64,000 bases of DNA from Nisaea sp. (GTDB lineage: Bacteria > Pseudomonadota > Alphaproteobacteria > Thalassobaculales > Thalassobaculaceae). Positions 26,144-35,817 of the stretch are shown here, one piece after another. The position numbers were made by a program, and so were the translations under genes. The notes below the pieces were generated by a model. It saw only the letters and a list, made by a program, of their open reading frames with translations. It was not told the DNA's origin and ran no database searches. Where the stretch lies: contig NZ_JAEPQA010000011.1 in NCBI RefSeq assembly GCF_017640745.1, forward strand, positions 1 to 64,000, in the 5' to 3' direction. The stretch's first letter is position 1; each line of letters starts with the position of its first letter.

Positions 26144-26932
26144 ATGGCCGAAACCACGGCGGCAACTCCCAAGATCCGGATCCGGGACCTTCGAAAGTCC
26201 TTCGGCTCCAACCATGTGCTGCGCGGGCTCGACCTCGACATCGCCGAGGCGGAATCCGTCGTGGTGATCGGCGGTTCCGGGACCGGCAAGTCCGTCCTGA
26301 TCAAGACCATCACCGGACTGATGGACGCCGACGGCGGCACGGTCGAAATCGACGGCGTCGACGTGCTCAAGCTGACCCCCTCGGAACAGCACGGCATATT
26401 GAATCGCTTCGGCCTGCTGTTTCAGGCCGGAGCACTCTTCGACTCACTGACCGTTCTGGAAAACGTCGCCTTCGGCCTGGTCGAGGCGCAGCGCATGCCC
26501 CGTGCCAAAGCGCACAAGCTGGCGCTCGACTTCATGGGCCAGGTCGGCCTGGAGCCGAGCGTCGGCGCGATGTATCCGGCCGAGATTTCCACCGGCATGC
26601 GCAAGCGCGCCTCCCTCGCCCGCACCATCGCGACCCATCCCGACGTGGTGTTCTTCGACGAGCCGACGACCGGTCTCGACCCGATCATGGGCGACATCAT
26701 CGACGAGCTGATCGTCAAATGCGTGAAGGATCTGAAGATCACCGCGCTCACCATCACCCACGACATGGACAGCGCGCGCCGGATCGGCGACCGGATCGCC
26801 ATGCTCTACGAGGGCAAGATCATCTGGCAGGGCCCGACCTCCGAGATCGACAACTCCGGAAACCCCTATGTGCACCAGTTCATCAACGGCCTCGAGGAAG
26901 GCCCGATCGAACTGGTGACACGCAGGGCCTGA
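26144..26932 (+). CDS. mlaF: MlaF family lipid ABC transporter ATP-binding protein
   Basis: This 262-residue ATPase has Walker A GGSGTGKSVLIK, Q-loop LLFQAGALFDSLTV (typical of MlaF), Walker B VVFFDEPTTGLDP and the switch histidine in TITHDM. The signature segment reads ISTGMRKRASLARTIA, with Thr in place of the usual second Gly-type residue (SGG to STG). It pairs with the upstream permease. It precedes radA by 12 bp. Confidence 0.94.
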   Translation: MAETTAATPKIRIRDLRKSFGSNHVLRGLDLDIAEAESVVVIGGSGTGKSVLIKTITGLMDADGGTVEIDGVDVLKLTPSEQHGILNRFGLLFQAGALFDSLTVLENVAFGLVEAQRMPRAKAHKLALDFMGQVGLEPSVGAMYPAEISTGMRKRASLARTIATHPDVVFFDEPTTGLDPIMGDIIDELIVKCVKDLKITALTITHDMDSARRIGDRIAMLYEGKIIWQGPTSEIDNSGNPYVHQFINGLEEGPIELVTRRA

Positions 26933-26944
26933 CGGAGCGCGGCG

Positions 26945-28348
26945 ATGGCGAAGTCCCAGTCCCGCTATGTCTGCCAGGAATGCGGCGGCGTGCAGCCCAA
27001 ATGGGCCGGCAAATGCGATGCCTGCGGCGCCTGGAACACGCTCGTCGAGGAAGTGGTCGAGAAAAGCGCGCCGAAGGGCCTCGGCGGCGCCAAGGGCCGC
27101 AGGATCGAATTCGTCGATCTCGCCGGCAGCTCCGAGAAACGGCCGCGCCGGGTCACCAAGATCGCCGAGTTCGACCGGGTCGCCGGCGGCGGCCTTGTAC
27201 CCGGCTCCGTCATCCTAATCGGCGGCGATCCCGGCATCGGCAAATCGACCCTGCTGCTGCAGCTGACGGCCAGGCTCTCCGAACATTGCCGCTGCGCCTA
27301 TGTCTCGGGCGAAGAGGCGCTCGATCAGGTGCGGATGCGCGCCCAGCGGCTCGGCGTCGCCAAGGCGCCGGTGCAGCTCGCCGCGGCGACCAGCGTGCGC
27401 GACATCGTCACCACGCTGGAGAGCGAGGACCCGCCGGATGTGCTGGTGATCGACTCGATCCAGACCATGTATGTCGACGCGATCGACAGCGCGCCGGGCA
27501 CCGTCTCGCAAGTCCGCGCCTCGGCGCAGGAGCTGATCCGCGTCGCCAAGCGCCGCGGCATCGTGCTGCTGCTGGTCGGCCATGTGACCAAGGAAGGCAC
27601 CATCGCGGGTCCCCGCGTGCTCGAGCACATGGTCGATACCGTGCTCTATTTCGAGGGCGAGCGCGGGCACCAGTTCCGCATCCTGCGCGGAGTGAAGAAC
27701 CGCTTCGGGCCGACCGACGAGATCGGCGTCTTCGAGATGACCGAGGGCGGTCTTGCCGAAGTCACCAACCCGTCCGCCCTCTTCCTCGGCGACCGGCAGG
27801 AGAGCGTTTCCGGCGCCTGCGTCTTCGCCGGCATGGAGGGTACCCGCCCGCTTCTCGTCGAGATCCAGGCCCTCGTCGCCCCCTCGCCCTACGGCACGCC
27901 CCGGCGGGCGGTCATCGGATGGGATGCGGGCCGCCTCGCCATGGTGACCGCGGTGCTGGAAGCACGTTGCGGCGTCGTCCTGGCGGGTAGCGACGTGTTC
28001 CTCAATGTCGCGGGCGGCCTGAAGGTCAGCGAGCCGGCGGCGGATCTGGCGGTCGCGGCAGCCCTGCTCTCCTCGCTCACCGGCAAGCCGGTTCCCTCCG
28101 ATGCCGTCGTCTTCGGCGAGATCGGGCTTTCCGCCGAGATCCGGGCCGTCGCCCATGCCGAGGCACGGCTCAAGGAAGCGGCCAAGCTCGGCTTCGGCCG
28201 GGCGATCCTGCCGGAGCTGCGGCGCAAGAAGGGCGAGAAGGCGTCGCGCAATGATGGCCTCTCTCTCGCCACGATCCGGCAGTTACATGATCTGGTGGCG
28301 ATGTTTCAGGACGAAGCATCGGTCGGACGCAAAGCGGGAGAGGCCTGA
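26945..28348 (+). CDS. radA: DNA repair protein RadA
   Basis: This 467-residue protein processes recombination intermediates. It has the zinc finger with C10, C13, C24 and C27 (CQECG, CDACG), the RecA-like core with Walker A GGDPGIGKST (near 93-102), the RadA-specific KNRFG motif and a C-terminal Lon-protease-like domain (EIGLSAEIRAVAHAEARLKEA). A ribosome site GGAG precedes the ATG. The cvpA-like gene follows 3 bp after its stop. Confidence 0.96.
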   Translation: MAKSQSRYVCQECGGVQPKWAGKCDACGAWNTLVEEVVEKSAPKGLGGAKGRRIEFVDLAGSSEKRPRRVTKIAEFDRVAGGGLVPGSVILIGGDPGIGKSTLLLQLTARLSEHCRCAYVSGEEALDQVRMRAQRLGVAKAPVQLAAATSVRDIVTTLESEDPPDVLVIDSIQTMYVDAIDSAPGTVSQVRASAQELIRVAKRRGIVLLLVGHVTKEGTIAGPRVLEHMVDTVLYFEGERGHQFRILRGVKNRFGPTDEIGVFEMTEGGLAEVTNPSALFLGDRQESVSGACVFAGMEGTRPLLVEIQALVAPSPYGTPRRAVIGWDAGRLAMVTAVLEARCGVVLAGSDVFLNVAGGLKVSEPAADLAVAAALLSSLTGKPVPSDAVVFGEIGLSAEIRAVAHAEARLKEAAKLGFGRAILPELRRKKGEKASRNDGLSLATIRQLHDLVAMFQDEASVGRKAGEA

Positions 28349-28351
28349 GCT

Positions 28352-29020
28352 TTGGAAAACCTGCCCGTGAACGTGACGGATCTCGCGATCATCGCAGCCG
28401 TGCTGATCTCCGGCATTCTCGCCTTCGCCCGCGGCTTCTTCCGCGAGGTCCTGTCGATCGGCTCCTGGGTCGCGGCCTTCTTCGCCGCGCTCTATCTCTA
28501 CCCCGTCGTAACCCCGTATATCCGCCAGTTGCTCGGCTGGGGAGACATGGCCAGCCTCGCTGCCGGGATCGCCGTTTTCGTCGTCTCCGTGATTGTAATG
28601 TCGCTGTTCACCCACTATGTTGCAGCCGCATTACAGGGCAGCAGCCTGAGTGCGATCGACCGTTCTCTCGGGTTCCTTTTCGGGATTGCCCGGGGCGCGG
28701 TTCTGGTCTGCCTGCTCTATCTCGGACTGAATTGGCTGATCGAGGATGATGGCTATCCGAAATGGGTAACCGAAGCCCGCACATTGCCCCTCGTGCAGCA
28801 GGGGGCGGAAACGCTTGTCAGCCTGGTTCCGCCACATCTGCGTCCGCGAATCCGCGACGCCGCCGGATCGGCCGAAACCAAAGCCCGCGAAGAAACCCAG
28901 AAACTGCTCTACGAACGCCTGATGAGCCCACCGGCGAAATCCGATGCACCGCAAGGCGGCGACGGGTATACTGCCGAGCAACGTCGGGATCTGGAGCGGG
29001 TCATCGAGAACACGCAGTAG
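28352..29020 (+). CDS. cvpA: CvpA family membrane protein
   Basis: This 222-residue protein has four predicted helices in a CvpA domain (VTDLAIIAAVLISGILAFARGFFREVLSIGSWVAAFF) and a charged soluble tail. The start is TTG, supported by GGGAGAGG at 28336-28343, 8 nt upstream. CvpA is linked to colicin V production and envelope stress, and it often sits beside purF, as here (49-bp gap). Confidence 0.9.
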   Translation: MENLPVNVTDLAIIAAVLISGILAFARGFFREVLSIGSWVAAFFAALYLYPVVTPYIRQLLGWGDMASLAAGIAVFVVSVIVMSLFTHYVAAALQGSSLSAIDRSLGFLFGIARGAVLVCLLYLGLNWLIEDDGYPKWVTEARTLPLVQQGAETLVSLVPPHLRPRIRDAAGSAETKAREETQKLLYERLMSPPAKSDAPQGGDGYTAEQRRDLERVIENTQ

Positions 29021-29069
29021 CGTGCTCATTCATGTCGCCAAGATCAACCACTGACGGGAGGGTGTCATT

Positions 29070-30551
29070 GTGACGGAAAAGGACAAACCGTTGGACCATT
29101 CCCATCAGCACGACGACGATCATCTCCACGAGGAGTGCGGGGTGTTCGGCATCTTCGGCGCTCCCGAATCCGCTGCCCTCACCGCTCTCGGTCTCCATTC
29201 CCTGCAGCATCGCGGACAGGAATCCTGCGGCATCGTTTCCTGGGACGGCGAGCATTTCCATGCCCACCGCGCGCTCGGCCATGTCGGCGAGAATTTCGGC
29301 GACGACTCCGCGAAGATCGTGGCCCAGCTCAAGGGGCACGCGGCGATCGGCCATAACCGGTATGCGACCACGGGCGCGACCAACCTGCGTAACGTGCAGC
29401 CGCTCTTCGCCGATTTCGAGTTCGGCGGCATGGCGCTCTGCCACAACGGCAACCTGACCAACGCGATCGACCTGCGCGACAGCCTGGTCCGTCAGGGCTG
29501 CCTCTTCCAGTCCACCTCCGATACCGAGACCATCATCCACCTTGTCGCCCGCAGCCCGCAGCAGACGGTTCTGGACCGGGTGATCGACGCCATGCAGAAG
29601 ATCGTCGGCGCCTATTCGCTGGTTTGCCTGACGCGCGACGCGCTGATCGGCATCCGCGATCCGCACGGTGTGCGCCCGCTGTGTCTCGGCAAGGTCGGTG
29701 ACGCGCATATCCTGACCTCGGAAACCTGCGCCCTCGACATCATCGGCGCCGAGTTCGTGCGCGATATCGAGCCCGGCGAGGTCGTCATGATCACCAGCGA
29801 CGGCATCAAGTCGCTGAAGCCCTTCGCGGCGAAACCGAGCCGCTTCTGCATTTTCGAATATATCTACTTCGCCCGCCCCGACAGCGTGATGGAAGGCAAG
29901 AGCGTCTACAACGCGCGCAAGGAAATCGGCGCCGTTCTGGCGAAGGAGAGCCATGTCGACGCGGATGTCGTCGTCCCGGTGCCGGACAGCGGCGTGCCGG
30001 CGGCGATCGGCTACGCGGCGGCGGCAGGCGTGCCGTTCGATCTCGGTATCATCCGCAACCACTATGTCGGCCGCACCTTTATCGAGCCGACGGACCATGT
30101 CCGCCATCTTGGCGTGAAGCTGAAGCACAATGCCAACACCGCGCAGCTCAAGGGCAAGCGCGTGGTCCTGGTCGACGATTCCATCGTCCGCGGCACCACC
30201 TCGACCAAGATCGTCGAGATGGTCCGTCAGGCCGGCGCCAAGGAAGTCCACATGCGGATCGCCAGCCCGCCGACGACCCATTCCTGCTTCTACGGCGTCG
30301 ACACGCCGCAGCGCGAGAAGCTGCTCGCAGCCCGCATGTCGGTCGAGGAGATGGCGGAACTGATCGGCGTCGACAGCCTTGCCTTCATCTCCCATGACGG
30401 GCTTTACAAGGCCGTCGGCGAAGCCGCGCGGAACAGCGAGCAGCCGCAATATTGCGATGCCTGTTTCACCGGCGACTATCCGATCGCGCTGATCGACCAG
30501 AATGACGGCTCCAACGTCCGGCAGCTCTCGCTGCTGGCCGAGGCCTCCTGA
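29070..30551 (+). CDS. purF: Amidophosphoribosyltransferase
   Basis: This 493-residue protein catalyses the committed step of purine synthesis, transferring glutamine nitrogen to PRPP. It has a short N-terminal His/Asp-rich leader before the nucleophile Cys23 (EECGVFGIFG), which suggests propeptide removal as in other PurFs. The PRPP-binding motif VVLVDDSIVRGTT is in the C-terminal half. The start is GTG with GGGAGGG upstream. Confidence 0.97.
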   Translation: MTEKDKPLDHSHQHDDDHLHEECGVFGIFGAPESAALTALGLHSLQHRGQESCGIVSWDGEHFHAHRALGHVGENFGDDSAKIVAQLKGHAAIGHNRYATTGATNLRNVQPLFADFEFGGMALCHNGNLTNAIDLRDSLVRQGCLFQSTSDTETIIHLVARSPQQTVLDRVIDAMQKIVGAYSLVCLTRDALIGIRDPHGVRPLCLGKVGDAHILTSETCALDIIGAEFVRDIEPGEVVMITSDGIKSLKPFAAKPSRFCIFEYIYFARPDSVMEGKSVYNARKEIGAVLAKESHVDADVVVPVPDSGVPAAIGYAAAAGVPFDLGIIRNHYVGRTFIEPTDHVRHLGVKLKHNANTAQLKGKRVVLVDDSIVRGTTSTKIVEMVRQAGAKEVHMRIASPPTTHSCFYGVDTPQREKLLAARMSVEEMAELIGVDSLAFISHDGLYKAVGEAARNSEQPQYCDACFTGDYPIALIDQNDGSNVRQLSLLAEAS

Positions 30552-30576
30552 TCAGACCAAGCAAGCTGAGAGTTTC

Positions 30577-31281
30577 ATGACCGGAAAACTCGAGGGCCGC
30601 ATTGCGGTCATTACCGGCGCCTCCCGGGGCATCGGCGCGGCCGTCGCGAAGGCTTTCGCGCGGGAAGGTGCGCATGTCGTTCTCGTCGCACGCACCGTCG
30701 GCGCACTCGAAGAGGTGGACGACGAGATCCGGGCCGCCGGCGGCAGCGCGAGCCTCGTGCCGATGGATCTGAAGGACTCGGCCGCCATCGACCGCCTCGG
30801 CGCCGCCCTCTACGAGCGCTACGGCAAGATCGACATTCTGGTCGCGAATGGCGGCATGCTCGGCACCCTGACGCCGATGCATCACTATGATCCGCAGCTC
30901 TGGGACGATGTCATCGCCGTCAACCTCACCGCCAACCAGCGGCTGGTGCGCAGCCTCGACCCGCTGCTCCGCCAGTCCGACGCCGGACGCGCGATCTTCG
31001 TCACCTGCGACGCCGCGCATGGCGAACGTCCGTTCTGGGGCGCCTATGCCGTCAGCAAGGCGGCGCTGGAAGCGATGGTGCGCAGCTACGCGGCGGAGAA
31101 CGCGCGCGGAACGATCCGCGCCAATCTTCTGAACCCGGGCGCCACCCGGACAAAGATCCGGGCCACCGCCTATCCGGGCGAGGATCAGGCGACGGTGCAG
31201 GCACCGGAAGAACTGGTGCCGCTGTTCCTCGAACTCGCCTCGCCGGACTGCCTGCGCAATGGCGATCTCGTCGATGCGTGA
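30577..31281 (+). CDS. SDR family oxidoreductase, catalytic Ser apparently replaced
   Basis: This 234-residue SDR has the cofactor motif TGASRGIG near residues 13-20 and the YAVSK active-site pair. The position of the usual catalytic serine, 13 residues before the Tyr, lies in FVTCDAAHGERPFWGAY and appears to be Cys, with Thr and Asp beside it. The ATG at 30577 has GAGAG upstream and follows purF by 25 bp; the frame is open further upstream inside purF. The pairing downstream of purF is common in alphaproteobacteria. Substrate unknown. Confidence 0.85.
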   Translation: MTGKLEGRIAVITGASRGIGAAVAKAFAREGAHVVLVARTVGALEEVDDEIRAAGGSASLVPMDLKDSAAIDRLGAALYERYGKIDILVANGGMLGTLTPMHHYDPQLWDDVIAVNLTANQRLVRSLDPLLRQSDAGRAIFVTCDAAHGERPFWGAYAVSKAALEAMVRSYAAENARGTIRANLLNPGATRTKIRATAYPGEDQATVQAPEELVPLFLELASPDCLRNGDLVDA

Positions 31282-32221
31282 AGCCGGGCGCGGCGCGCTA
31301 CTCGCCGCCACTCTCGTCGCAGGCATATCCGCAGCTTCCTACGCAGTCGAAATCCAGGGACACCGTGGCGCCCGCGGTCTGTTGCCGGAGAATTCCCTGC
31401 CGGCCTTCGCCAAGGCCCTGGATCTCGGCGTCGACGTCCTTGAGCTGGACACGGTGATTACCGCGGACGGGATCGCAATGATCCACCACGACCGCGCGCT
31501 CTCACCGGAGCTTGCGCGGAGGAACGGCTCCTGGATCGAGGCCGCGGTACCGCTGCGCTCGCTCACTGCGGAAGAACTCGCCACATACGATATCGGGCGG
31601 ATCCGGCCCGGCAGCCGCTACGAAAAGCGCTTCCCCGAGCAGAAGCCCCTGGACGGCACGAAGATCCCTCGACTTGCCGAACTCTTCCGGTTGATCGGAG
31701 ACAGGGCTGATCTGAATGTCCGGTTCAATATCGAGACCAAGCGCTCGCCCCTGCATCCGTCCGACACACCGGATCCAGAGACCTTCGCCCGCACGGTGAT
31801 CGATACCGCCCGGGAAGCCGACATGGCGCACCGGATCGCACTGCAGAGTTTCGACTGGTCGACGCTGATTGCTGCCAAGCGCATCGACCCGGCGATACCG
31901 ACCGTGTGCCTCACCGCAGAAGCCCGCTGGCTCGACAATCTGGAAATCGGCAGGGACGGCGCCTCGCCCTGGCTCGGCGGGCTCGATATCGACGATCATG
32001 GCGGGTCGGTGCAGAAAACGGTGAAAGCCGCCGGCTGCGCCGTCTGGTCGCCCTATTACCGCAACGTCACGAAGGACGCCGTCGACGCCGCCCATGACGA
32101 AGGGCTGACGGTCGTGGTCTGGACGGTGAACGAGACGGCCGACATGAAGCGGATGGTTGAACTGGGCGTCGACGGCATCATCACCGACTATCCCGACCGC
32201 GCGGCACAGATCCGGCAATAG
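31259..32221 (+). CDS. Glycerophosphodiester phosphodiesterase family protein
   Basis: This 320-residue protein has an N-terminal signal peptide (cleavage likely after AASYA) and a GDPD TIM-barrel domain: IQGHRGARGLLPENSLPAF, LELDTVITADGIAMIHHD, and the C-terminal WTVNETADMKRMVELGVDGIITDYP. It would hydrolyse glycerophosphodiesters in the periplasm. The start overlaps the upstream SDR; ATG at 31274, overlapping the SDR stop by 8 bp, is equally plausible. Confidence 0.93.
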   Translation: MAISSMREAGRGALLAATLVAGISAASYAVEIQGHRGARGLLPENSLPAFAKALDLGVDVLELDTVITADGIAMIHHDRALSPELARRNGSWIEAAVPLRSLTAEELATYDIGRIRPGSRYEKRFPEQKPLDGTKIPRLAELFRLIGDRADLNVRFNIETKRSPLHPSDTPDPETFARTVIDTAREADMAHRIALQSFDWSTLIAAKRIDPAIPTVCLTAEARWLDNLEIGRDGASPWLGGLDIDDHGGSVQKTVKAAGCAVWSPYYRNVTKDAVDAAHDEGLTVVVWTVNETADMKRMVELGVDGIITDYPDRAAQIRQ

Positions 32222-32293
32222 CGCCCCGGCATTGCCCGATTGCGCCGCTAACCTATACTGCTCGTGTGATTCGGGTGTGGACGAGGCATGAAC

Positions 32294-33277
32294 ATGGCTG
32301 ATGGCGAGAGCGGGTTGATTGCCGGTATCGGCCTGCCCCAGACCGGTGCTCACAGAGATCTGGCCTGGAGCGATCTCGAAGCCGGCCGGCCCAAGGATTA
32401 TCGCCTTACCTGGCTCCATCTCGACCAGAAGCAGGAAAGCGCACGGGCATGGATCCGGGAACAAGCGGGGATTCCGGATGTCGCCGCGGAAGCCCTGATC
32501 GCGGAGGAGACGCGGCCAAGGGTTCAGCGCTTCGACGATGGAACTCTGCTTGTACTCCGCGGCGTGAACCTCAATCCCGGCGCCGATCCGGAAGACATGG
32601 TCAGCCTCAGAATATGGATCGAGCCCGGCTTCATGATAACGGTCCGTATGCGCCGGCTGCTAGCCGTGCAGGACACCATCGATTCGATCCGCGAGGGCTA
32701 CATGCCACAATCCGCGGACGAACTGCTGACCACGATCGCCGACCGCCTGTTCAAGCGAATGGGGCCGGTGATCGACGATCTGGAGGAACGCATCGACACG
32801 GTCGACGAGGAGCAGACCGTCGGCGATCTGCGCCAGCCGACGCGGGAACTCCAGTTGCTGCGGCTCCGGACCATCATCCTCCGGCGTTATATCCTTCCGC
32901 AGCGGGATGCGCTCAGGCAGCTCACAAACGATCCGCCCGCCTGGTTCGGCCGCCGCACCATCAGCGGCCTGACGGAGGCCGCGGACCGGGTGATCCGCTA
33001 TGTCGAAAGTCTCGATGAAATTCGCGAGCGGGCCATGGTTATTCAGGACACGATCCAGAACCGGAACAGCGAGGAGCTGAACCGGCGGCTCTACCTGCTC
33101 TCGGTGATTTCCGCCATCTGTCTTCCGCTCGGGCTGCTGACCGGCCTGCTCGGCATCAATGTCGCCGGCATGCCCGGTACCGAGAGCGCCTGGGCCTTCT
33201 GGGCGGTTTCGCTTCTCATGATCGTCATCGTCGGCCTGGAACTCTGGGCGCTGAAAACGCTCAAATGGTTCAGATGA
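32294..33277 (+). CDS. zntB: CorA-family transporter, ZntB-like
   Basis: This protein of about 327 residues belongs to the CorA Mg2+/Co2+/Zn2+ family: a large cytoplasmic domain followed by two C-terminal helices. Instead of the Mg-selective GMN motif it has GIN (LLTGLLGINVAGMPG, near residue 286), as in ZntB zinc transporters. ATG at 32294 has GAGG 7 nt upstream; the earlier ATG at 32288 is too close to it. The downstream MscS gene is separated by 26 bp. Confidence 0.9.
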   Translation: MADGESGLIAGIGLPQTGAHRDLAWSDLEAGRPKDYRLTWLHLDQKQESARAWIREQAGIPDVAAEALIAEETRPRVQRFDDGTLLVLRGVNLNPGADPEDMVSLRIWIEPGFMITVRMRRLLAVQDTIDSIREGYMPQSADELLTTIADRLFKRMGPVIDDLEERIDTVDEEQTVGDLRQPTRELQLLRLRTIILRRYILPQRDALRQLTNDPPAWFGRRTISGLTEAADRVIRYVESLDEIRERAMVIQDTIQNRNSEELNRRLYLLSVISAICLPLGLLTGLLGINVAGMPGTESAWAFWAVSLLMIVIVGLELWALKTLKWFR

Positions 33278-33303
33278 TGCGAAAGGCCCGGCACGGGGAA
33301 AAC

Positions 33304-35799
33304 ATGCTGAAACGTCTTACTCTCTTCGTCGCGGCTCTGGCGCTGGCCGTGCTCTTCACCTCCGGGTTTACCGGCGACGCCTCTGCGCAGACGCTCCCGT
33401 CCGAGACCGCCCAGGAAACGCAGGCCGACCCGCTTCACAAGATCGCGCCGGAACAGATCAAGGACCTCGTTTCGACCCTGAAGGACGAGCAGGAGCGCGA
33501 CGCGCTCATCTCCAAGCTCGAGGCCCTCATCGCAGTTTCGGAGAATGATACGGTCGAACAGGAAGTCGACACCGGGCTCGCGACGGCGATGTCGGATGTG
33601 GTCAAGGGGATCAGCGATTTTCTTCAGGAAGCGGTCACCAGGCTGTCGGCGGCCGCCCTTGCCCTGACGAACGTGAAGAGCCTGCTCCCGCTGATCAACG
33701 ACCTCATCGACGACCCGCGCGGATTGATCACCCTCGCGGAATGGATCGGGATCATCGGCGGCATCGTCGCCATCGGGCTGGTCGCAGTGCATTTCGTCGG
33801 ACGGATCATCCGGCGACCGCTCGACCGCCTGGAATCCTGGGCCAGCAACGGGACGCTGCTGCATAGCACCGCCGTACTGGTCCCCCAGCTGCTTCTCAGG
33901 GCTCTGAGGCCCGTGGTTTTCTTCGCCGTCACACAACTGATCCTGACGACCGTGGACTCGACCAACGTCCAGCTCGCCGGACGTGCCTTCGTCTTTGCGG
34001 TCGCGTCTCACCTGATCTGTCGCGCGATCATCCATACGCTGCTGAAGCCGGCCGGCCTGCTCAGCCGTTCCCTCGAAATCTCGCCCGCGACAGGTGCCTA
34101 TCTGAGCATCTGGATAAACCGCGTCGTCGCCACCGGCATCTATGGCATTCTGGGTCTCCAGAGCGGTTACATCCTCGGCCTTCCCCACGCGACCTTCCTG
34201 TTCCTCGAGAAAGTCGTGTACGGCATTCTGTGGGCCCTGATGATCGCTTTCATCCTGCAGAACAGAGTGAGCTTTGCCCGAACGATCGCGCAGCGCCCGG
34301 ACGGTTCGGTACGGAACCCCTTCTGGTCACTGCTGTCCGCGATCTGGCACCTGATCGCGATCGCCTACGTGACCGCCGGGCTGATATTGCTCATGTCGAT
34401 GGGCGACGAGGGCTTCGTCAGGCTCGGCGAGATCGCCGCCTTCATGGTCGTGATCATGATCGTCTGGCGCATCGCCTGGCTCGCCATCGATACGGTCGGG
34501 CTCCGGCTGTTCTCGATTTCCCGGGAACTCACCGACCGCTTTCCGTCTCTCGAGCAACGGGCAAACCGCTACGTGCCGCATGTTCTCGGCGGGGCACGTA
34601 TCCTGATCTCCATCGCGGCCATCGGCGCGCTTCTGGAGGTCTGGGGCCTTCAGCTTTCCACCTTCCTCGCGTCGGATAACGGTCAGATCCTGATCCGCGC
34701 GCTGGCAACCATCATTCTTGTCGGAGGCGGCGCACTCATCGTCTCCGAACTGGTCGGTCTGTTCGTCGAACGCCGTCTCAAGGTCTCGGAAGAGAACGGT
34801 ACGCTGAGCGGCCGCGAAAGGACCCTGCTCCCGCTCCTCAGGCGCGCCGTCGCCATCGTCCTCGGCGTGCTCGCGGTATTCGTGATCCTCTCCGAGATCG
34901 GCGTCGACATCACTCCGCTCCTCGCCGGCGCCGGGGTGGTCGGCCTGGCGGTCGGCTTCGGCTCGCAATCGCTGGTCAAGGACGTCATCTCCGGCATCTT
35001 CCTGCTGATCGAGGACACCCTCAATGTCGGCGATTACATCGATGTCGGCGGCAAGACCGGGACCGTCGAGGCGCTCAGCATCCGCACCCTCCGTTTGCGC
35101 GACGTCGCCGGCGACCTGCACACCATTCCCTTCGGCAGCGTCGATACCATCACCAACATGACCAAGGATTTCGCCTATGCCCTGGTCGATGTCGGAATTG
35201 CCTATCGCGAGGACGCCGACGCGGTGATGAAGCTGCTGAGCGAGATCGGCAACGAAATGGTCGAGGACGAAAAGATCAAGCCGTCGATCATTGGGCCGTT
35301 CGAAGTCTTCGGTGTTCAGGATCTCGCGGATTCCAGCGTCAATATCCGCACAAGGGTCAAGACCAAGGGCGGCATGCAATGGTCGGTGCGCCGCGAGTTT
35401 CTGCGCCGGGTGAAGCGGCGCTTCGATGCCGAGGGCATCGAGATCCCGTTCCCGCACCAGACGCTTTATTTCGGCGCCGACAAGAACGGCGCCGCCCCGC
35501 CTGCCTTCGTCAAGGTTTCGCAGCAGACCCGCGAACGCAAGACGGACAAGGACGGCGCGGAAACCGGCAAGGGTGCCAACGGCTATTTCGAAACGGCCAA
35601 TCCAGAGATGGCCGACGCGGAAGCTGCCCGCAATGCGGAAAAGCAGGCCCAGGAAGCGGAGCGCCGCAAGCGGGAAGAGGAGCGCGCAAAGGCGGCCGAG
35701 GAGGTCAAGGAAGCGCAGGAGGATCTCGAGCACGACGACCCGGCGAACATGGACGAGGACGACAGCGCACGATCCACCGATAAGAATAAGCCGGAATAG
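33304..35799 (+). CDS. Large MscS-family mechanosensitive channel
   Basis: This 831-residue protein has a signal peptide (cleavage near GDASAQ), a helical periplasmic domain, about eight to ten membrane helices, and the MscS pore helix and beta domain (GAGVVGLAVGFGSQSLVKDV near residue 541-560, then LNVGDYIDVGGKTGTVEAL). A charged coiled-coil C-terminal tail of about 60 residues rich in Glu, Lys and Asp extends beyond the MscS fold. It would release solutes on hypo-osmotic shock. ATG at 33304 has GGGGA upstream and gives the clean signal peptide. Confidence 0.92.
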   Translation: MLKRLTLFVAALALAVLFTSGFTGDASAQTLPSETAQETQADPLHKIAPEQIKDLVSTLKDEQERDALISKLEALIAVSENDTVEQEVDTGLATAMSDVVKGISDFLQEAVTRLSAAALALTNVKSLLPLINDLIDDPRGLITLAEWIGIIGGIVAIGLVAVHFVGRIIRRPLDRLESWASNGTLLHSTAVLVPQLLLRALRPVVFFAVTQLILTTVDSTNVQLAGRAFVFAVASHLICRAIIHTLLKPAGLLSRSLEISPATGAYLSIWINRVVATGIYGILGLQSGYILGLPHATFLFLEKVVYGILWALMIAFILQNRVSFARTIAQRPDGSVRNPFWSLLSAIWHLIAIAYVTAGLILLMSMGDEGFVRLGEIAAFMVVIMIVWRIAWLAIDTVGLRLFSISRELTDRFPSLEQRANRYVPHVLGGARILISIAAIGALLEVWGLQLSTFLASDNGQILIRALATIILVGGGALIVSELVGLFVERRLKVSEENGTLSGRERTLLPLLRRAVAIVLGVLAVFVILSEIGVDITPLLAGAGVVGLAVGFGSQSLVKDVISGIFLLIEDTLNVGDYIDVGGKTGTVEALSIRTLRLRDVAGDLHTIPFGSVDTITNMTKDFAYALVDVGIAYREDADAVMKLLSEIGNEMVEDEKIKPSIIGPFEVFGVQDLADSSVNIRTRVKTKGGMQWSVRREFLRRVKRRFDAEGIEIPFPHQTLYFGADKNGAAPPAFVKVSQQTRERKTDKDGAETGKGANGYFETANPEMADAEAARNAEKQAQEAERRKREEERAKAAEEVKEAQEDLEHDDPANMDEDDSARSTDKNKPE

Positions 35800-35817
35800 G
35801 GATCGGCGGCAGAGAAC

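Noticed and set aside
29001-30449. 482-codon minus-strand frame opposite purF
   Set aside because: Antisense shadow of purF, which has complete catalytic motifs.
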